A stretch of 64,000 nucleotides of DNA, from the NCBI GenBank assembly GCA_965112735.1, contig OZ218951.1, forward strand, positions 4,402,001 through 4,466,000, in the 5' to 3' direction. Shown in pieces: positions 60,001 through 64,000 of this stretch (the stretch's first letter is position 1; each line of letters opens with the position of its first letter). Both the position numbers and the translations under genes were made by a program. Below the pieces are notes generated by a model. It did no database searches and was not told the origin of the DNA. It saw only the letters and a list, made by a program, of their open reading frames with translations. The DNA is from Phaeosaccion multiseriatum. Lineage: Eukaryota > Ochrophyta, other classes.

Positions 60001-60911
60001 CACCACGGCCCTCCGCCGTCCTCCGCAGCTCAGGCATCGGCCTGGACATCAGCGAGGCCATGTGTAGGGGTATGGGCGGGAGCCTGGCCCTATGGAACCG
60101 CACGGACGGGCAGAGCGGGACAGTTTTCTCCTTCACGACTGTGGTTCAGATGGCGACTACGATACCAAGGACCATGATCACCATGACTGAGGAGGAGGAG
60201 GAGGAGGAGGAGGAGGAGGGGGAGGAGGAGGGTAAGCGCAAGAGCAAGAACCAGCAGCAGCAGCAGCAGCAGGGGGGAGACGGTAGTAGAGCAATAGAAG
60301 AGGGGCGAATGGCGGCGGTGGGGGGGGGTGGGGGGCCCTCTCTGGCGGAGCTTCGCGTGCTGTTTGTGGACGATGACCTCCTCAATCACTACGTGGGGCA
60401 GGCCATGCTCGAGGCCCTGGGGGTGCACAAGGTGAGTTTCAGTTTGTGTAGTGTTTGACCCGTCAGTTGCCATCTACCACCGTTTGTATTTGCGCCTGCT
60501 CCTGACAGTATTGTTACGTGTTACGAACAATGGAGTCTTGTGTTATGTTGCCCCCCCGACAGTATTGTTACTAATAGTGGAGTGTTGTGATGCGCTGATG
60601 AAAAGGTGACCATGCTGGAGGATGGGAGGGAGGTGCTGCAACACTACCCGGGGCGGCTGTTGGACGAGTTGTTCGATGTGGTGCTCATGGACAACCGGAT
60701 GCAATTCAGCACCGGCAGTGAGATTGCAAGCGAGCTAAGGAGCCGCGAGGGTGGTGTGCGCCTCCCCATCATAGCCATGACGGCGGACGAGGGCATAACA
60801 CAAAGGACGGCAGCGGAGATGGGCTTCTCGGGCGTGCTGGCCAAGCCCTTTGAAGTGGAGCAGCTCCGGGACATGCTGTGCAGCCAGTGTCGCATAACCT
60901 CAGGAGCATAG
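54027..60911 (+). CDS. Membrane hybrid histidine kinase with two tandem modules
   Basis: Nine exons join in phase: 54027-54239, 54476-54721, 54906-56896, 57049-57381, 57617-57760, 57924-58182, 58343-58546, 58980-60431 and 60606-60911, giving 1715 aa. Module A (1-~860) has several membrane segments, an H-box (ACHEFRNALHS, His246), a ~55-Gly run, and a receiver-like domain with LEKPYS but HVS where MDV-type Asp is expected. No ATPase domain is visible between them. Module B has more membrane segments, H-box ICHKVRNPLHA (His986), N-box VCANGITNGVKAIA, G1 VDNGTGLEG, a ~220-residue Ser/Asn-rich insert, G2 SSGIGLDISEAMCRGMGG, then a canonical receiver (VDDD, VVLMDNRM with Asp1643, AKPF). It should pass phosphate from His986 to Asp1643. 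The sensed signal is unknown. The 57760 donor is GC-type. An upstream exon cannot be excluded. Confidence 0.85.
55335..55347 (+). repeat. Dispersed motif, one-mismatch copy
   Basis: TTGGTGATACAAC inside exon 3 of the histidine kinase, preceded by CAGCAGCAA and read in frame as QQLVIQQ. Confidence 0.8.
55556..55714. repeat. GGC/GGA trinucleotide tract encoding poly-Gly
   Basis: About 160 bp of GGC then GGA codons in frame in the histidine kinase, encoding more than 50 consecutive Gly. The switch from GGC to GGA occurs near 55584. Confidence 0.9.
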
Positions 60912-61464
60912 AAAGAGAGTAGAGCCAAGCCGCAAGGCATGCCTGGGGCTGACGCTATTGTTACGTCGAGGGGGTCTATTTTAGCTACGGGCTCCGGCGA
61001 CGGCTCAATGAACTGCATTTTTTTGCATTTAAAAAATGTAAAGGTAAATTAAAATGAAGAAAGGCCCTAACTGTGTATCCCCCATCCCACTCCCTCCCCG
61101 CTCCCCGAGATTTACTTTGCCGCAAAGAGAGAGATGCGACCCCCCCCCCCCCCATGCATGCCTCTCGTCCTCTCCTCCCCGGCTCCTTCACACCCTCGTG
61201 TGCTCCCTTCTCCGCCGCTCCCCCACGTGCCCGACTAACTGACCCCCCCCCCCCTATTATGTTGGTGCATGTGTATGTCTCTTCCTTCCCTGGCTTTCTA
61301 TCGAGCAGAGAAGAGTAGAGTAAAATAGAACAAGGCCCTTCTCATTACTTCTTCAAGAGAGAGCCGCAGAACAGGCCCTACTCATTACTTCTTCAAGAGA
61401 GAGCCGCAGAACAGGCCCTACTCATTACTTCCTCAAGAGAGAGCCGCAGAACAGGCCCTACTCA
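60912..61464. other. Convergent spacer with tandem copies of the transporter gene end
   Basis: No gene between the kinase stop and the transporter stop. Contains C-runs at 61141-61153 and 61243-61254, and a 40-bp tandem repeat at 61335-61480. Confidence 0.7.
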
Positions 61465-61480
61465 TTACTTCTTGAAGAGA
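61335..61480. repeat. 40-bp tandem repeat spanning the transporter stop codon
   Basis: The landmark CTCATTACTT recurs at 61341, 61381, 61421 and 61461, an exact 40-bp period. The last copy is the coding end of the transporter (stop complement TTA at 61465-61467). The other three lie downstream in its 3' region with almost no changes. Confidence 0.9.
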
Positions 61481-61662
61481 GAACCGAACGCGGTGCTGTA
61501 CATGCCTGCAACCGCAACGGCGCCTCCGACGATGTTCCCGAGCGTGACGGGGATGAGGTTGTTGACCAGGAAGGATCGAATGGTCACACCCGCCCCAACC
61601 TTGATGCCCAGCTGAATTGATTGGGTTGTACACACGCACACGCGCACACACACACACACACA

Positions 61663-61717
<55 letters not shown>

Positions 61718-63339
61718 TTAGAGCGAGAGAGAGAGAAAACGGGTGTGTGTACGTCAAACAAGCAGAAACAAGCCAGGCAGCGCCAGCCAGACGGGAGTCC
61801 ATCATCTCTTGCAGATGGGTTGTTAAGAAGGGAAGTTAAGAGAAAGGGCCTTAGGTAGGGTAGTTACGTACCGGAATGAGGAACATGTTCGCCACGCTGA
61901 TGGGTGCCAATCCAATTCATGCACATATGAACGAAGCACGATGCACAGCAAGCGCAAACGTAGAGGGGGGGGGACAGGAGCAAAGGTGAGAAGATGGTGT
62001 ATACATTCGAGTGGAGTGCTTTGAAGGAAGGCAAAAAATTCAGTCATCACACGCTGCTCTCCTGCCTTCCGAGGCAGGTGAGAGATCACTACATGTACTA
62101 TCGTCAACACATCAACACGCGATGATTGATGCTGATGTTGCATACAATAACGCAAAATATATACATCGCGGGTGAGTCAGAGCCAGCCACCCCCCCCCAA
62201 CCCAAGCCAGAGGCCAGAGGCAACGCCCAAAGGCCCAGCCCCGAAGTACAAGTAGTGAATCAACTCTCAACTCACGCCACTCACTCGACGCACTACACTC
62301 ACCTATGGTCGAAGCCAATGGCCACAAAGGCGGAGATGGGCAGAAATATGCTCACAAACTTGCTGGCGGCGTCATCACAGCCCGCCGACATGTACACCGC
62401 CATACACACGAGCCAGTTGCACAGGATGCCTCTAAGGAAGGCCGCGGAGAAGGTGAGGGAAGACTTGGCGGAGGCAATACCCACGACCCCGGCGGTGGTG
62501 GGGAGTACCTTGGCACCGACCACGAGGGCGACCATAAGAAGACTGCCGAGGAAGTTGCCCAGGTAGGACACGATCCAATTCTTGAGGAGCTGTTTGTTGG
62601 TCACCTGAGAGGGGAGGGGAGAGGGGGTGTATAGATAGATAGACAGATAGAGAGATAGATAGATGCATTCATTGGCGAGAAACAAGAGATGAGAGAAAAG
62701 GGGGAGTGAGGGAGATTTAAAAAAAGAAAGAAGAACAGGGCAGGAATGAACTTGTGTGGACAAGACATGCGGACTCCTTCTTGTTTTCGTGCGTACCTTT
62801 CCTTCGATCCTGGCGGCAGTGACCATGGCAGTGTTTCCTGTAAACAGCTCGCCGCCTCCAACCACGGTCATGTACAAGCCGAACGGCAGGCCAAAGGCGC
62901 CTGCAATAAGCTGTTTCAGCCCAGGGTTGGCCGAGGCAATGCCAGCGCAATTTCCCCCCACCAGCAGCATCAAGAGCCCTCCAAAGGCAATGTGGCACCC
63001 GCTCAAGATGCCCAGAGAGAAGATCTTGGAGGCTGGCATGTTGCCCTTCTTCTCTCCCGCGTTGACCGCGGTCTGGTACATGTCTGCAGGAGCGGTGACG
63101 CCCATGCGCAAGCTACTGCTTGAGGCCTTTCCAACGGCCCTACGGCTGCTGCACCGCCCGCCTTCCAGGGAAATGCTGGGACTGCCGCTGAACCGAGAGG
63201 ACGGCCCGTGGTATGCGCCAACAGGTGGCATGCTCAGGCTTGCTGAGGGCACCAGAAAAGAGCTGCATCGGAGGACGCTAAGGCCCAGGAAGAGAGCAAT
63301 TGCGGCCAAGACGGTGGGGCGGACTGGGGACACCTTCAT
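61465..63339 (-). CDS. Formate/nitrite transporter (FNT family)
   Basis: Four exons join in phase: 63339-62797, 62604-62303, 61896-61872 and 61611-61465, giving 338 aa. FNT proteins are pentameric channels for formate, nitrite or related monovalent anions. Family hallmarks are SGCHIAFGGLLMLLVGGN, FGLYMTVVGGGELFTGNTA, LLKNWIVSYLGNFLGSL, ILCNWLVCMAVYMS, GFDHSVANMFLIP and VTLGNIVGGAVAVAGMY. Six membrane segments fit the usual fold. The N-terminal ~80 residues form a presequence: a signal-peptide-like hydrophobic stretch followed by SSFLVPSASLS and a Ser/Arg-rich segment, the layout of heterokont bipartite plastid signals with Phe just after the cleavage site. A plastid-envelope location and nitrite substrate are inferred. 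An upstream in-frame Met (63420) exists, but the Met at 63339 gives the better signal peptide. Confidence 0.92.
61630..61704. repeat. (CA)n microsatellite in FNT intron 3
   Basis: About 70 bp of CA units (TG on the coding strand) next to the acceptor side of intron 3, followed by a GAGA run. Confidence 0.85.
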
Positions 63340-63501
63340 GGCTAGCGTAAGTCGTGCAAAGATCGCGAAAGTTCTGCTCGAAATCACGAAATGTTCCCTC
63401 GTTCCCAAAAGGAGCGTCACCTTCGCACGGTAGAATCCAGGGAATCCTGGCGACGCCTCTCCTGGCTTGAGCCATCGTCTTGAGGAAAAACAACGGGCGT
63501 C
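63340..63501. promoter_or_regulatory. Compact divergent promoter, FNT / glutaredoxin genes
   Basis: Only 162 bp separate the two chosen start codons. A shared promoter is likely unless 5' exons exist. Confidence 0.4.
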
Positions 63502-64000
63502 ATGGTGGCCCTAGTAAAGGACGTCACGAGCGAGAGCGACTTCGAGTCCCTGACTAGCGGCAGTGGCAGGAACTGCGTCATCTTCTTCTGGGCGGATTGG
63601 CATGAGCCATCCAAGCCGGGGGGGCAGATGAGCGAGGTGTTTGAGCAGCTGGCCAAGATGCACGGCGCGTCAGGAGACATCTCCTTCCTGAAGGTACGCC
63701 TGATTTGATTTATTGGTTGGTTGAAGACAGGACGGGGTGGAGACGCACAGCAGGTGTGAGTAGGTAGGGTAGCAGAGGCGGGGCAGGGCAGAGGGCGTCG
63801 GAGCAGAGGAACTGGGAGAGCGCCACATGTCTGCATCGTGTTTGCAGTAGCACGTCACGTCTCCCTCAGACAGAGCTAGCATTATCGCCGTCGATCTCTT
63901 AACACTCATGTTTGCAAGAGGTGGTCGGGGGGCCTCCAATTCGCTCTTCTCGCCCACGCCCACCCCTTCCTAACCCTGCCTATCGCATTCTCTTCTGCAT
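63502..64000 (+). CDS. PICOT/Grx3-type monothiol glutaredoxin, N-terminal part (truncated by window)
   Basis: Exon 1 (63502-63693, 64 codons) ends at a GTACGC donor. It encodes the first half of a thioredoxin-like domain: SDFESLTSGSGRNCVIFFWADWHEPSKPGGQMSEVFEQLAKMHG. The position of the thioredoxin CxxC site reads WHEPSK with no cysteine, as in the N-terminal thioredoxin-homology domain of PICOT/Grx3/Grx4 proteins, which help deliver iron-sulfur clusters in the cytosol and nucleus. The monothiol glutaredoxin domain would lie beyond the window, so the identification rests on this half domain. No convincing second exon was found before 64000. A thioredoxin-like protein of another kind is the main alternative. 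Confidence 0.6.

Noticed and set aside
1-64000. tRNA, rRNA or other structured RNA genes
   Set aside because: None recognised by eye on either strand. Weak cloverleaf-like palindromes were not convincing, and a covariance-model scan would be needed.

Overview
The window is nuclear DNA of a GC-rich, intron-bearing microbial eukaryote. Most genes are broken by short GT-AG introns (about 70-360 bp). Introns and spacers are packed with microsatellites, and many exons carry long Gln, Ser, Gly, Ala or Glu runs. A formate/nitrite transporter with a presequence resembling heterokont plastid-targeting signals, a PPR-Smr protein, a large hybrid histidine kinase and many ankyrin proteins would fit a photosynthetic stramenopile such as a eustigmatophyte (Nannochloropsis type). 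That assignment is an inference; nothing here proves it. There are no bacterial operons, rRNA genes or CRISPR arrays.

Layout, left to right: a poorly resolved minus-strand gene (244-1070); a nine-exon MAP kinase kinase-like kinase of about 1852 aa (1812-9281, +); an RsuA-type pseudouridine synthase (9476-11796, -); two ankyrin genes in a tandem segmental duplication (11934-13484 and 16995-18545, +) separated by a transposase-like gene (14609-16670, -); a golgin-84-like Golgi tether (19441-23664, -); an RCC1-repeat protein with C-terminal ankyrin repeats (24060-28429, +); a gene-poor 1.9 kb stretch; a 13-exon branched-chain aminotransferase (30295-34495, -); a secretory protein with two PA domains (34733-38802, +); a third ankyrin paralogue (39224-40856, -); an intronless PPR-Smr protein (41465-44524, +); a TCAIM/DUF4460-like mitochondrial protein (44941-47735, -); a repeat-rich spacer; a piggyBac-like element with 16-bp inverted termini (50016-53828); a 1715-aa membrane hybrid histidine kinase with two tandem modules (54027-60911, +); a formate/nitrite transporter (61465-63339, -); and the first exon of a PICOT/Grx3-type monothiol glutaredoxin (63502 onward, +), cut by the window edge.

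The genes look like an ordinary housekeeping and signalling neighbourhood rather than a cluster with one job. Four pairs are divergent and may share promoters (244-1070/MAPKK, golgin/RCC1, aminotransferase/PA protein, transporter/glutaredoxin). Exon models were built by hand from splice signals and reading-phase continuity. In most genes every junction keeps frame; junctions that remain unresolved are flagged.

The most unusual signal is a 13-bp core, TTGGTGATACAGC, set in GCA/CAG repeats. Six perfect copies and at least ten near-copies occur on both strands, in exons (several frames), introns and spacers. Other notable structures are the kinase with about 110 residues inserted in its activation segment, the two-module histidine kinase whose first module has no ATPase domain and a receiver with Asp replaced by His, tandem copies of the transporter gene end, and microsatellites that begin exactly at splice sites.
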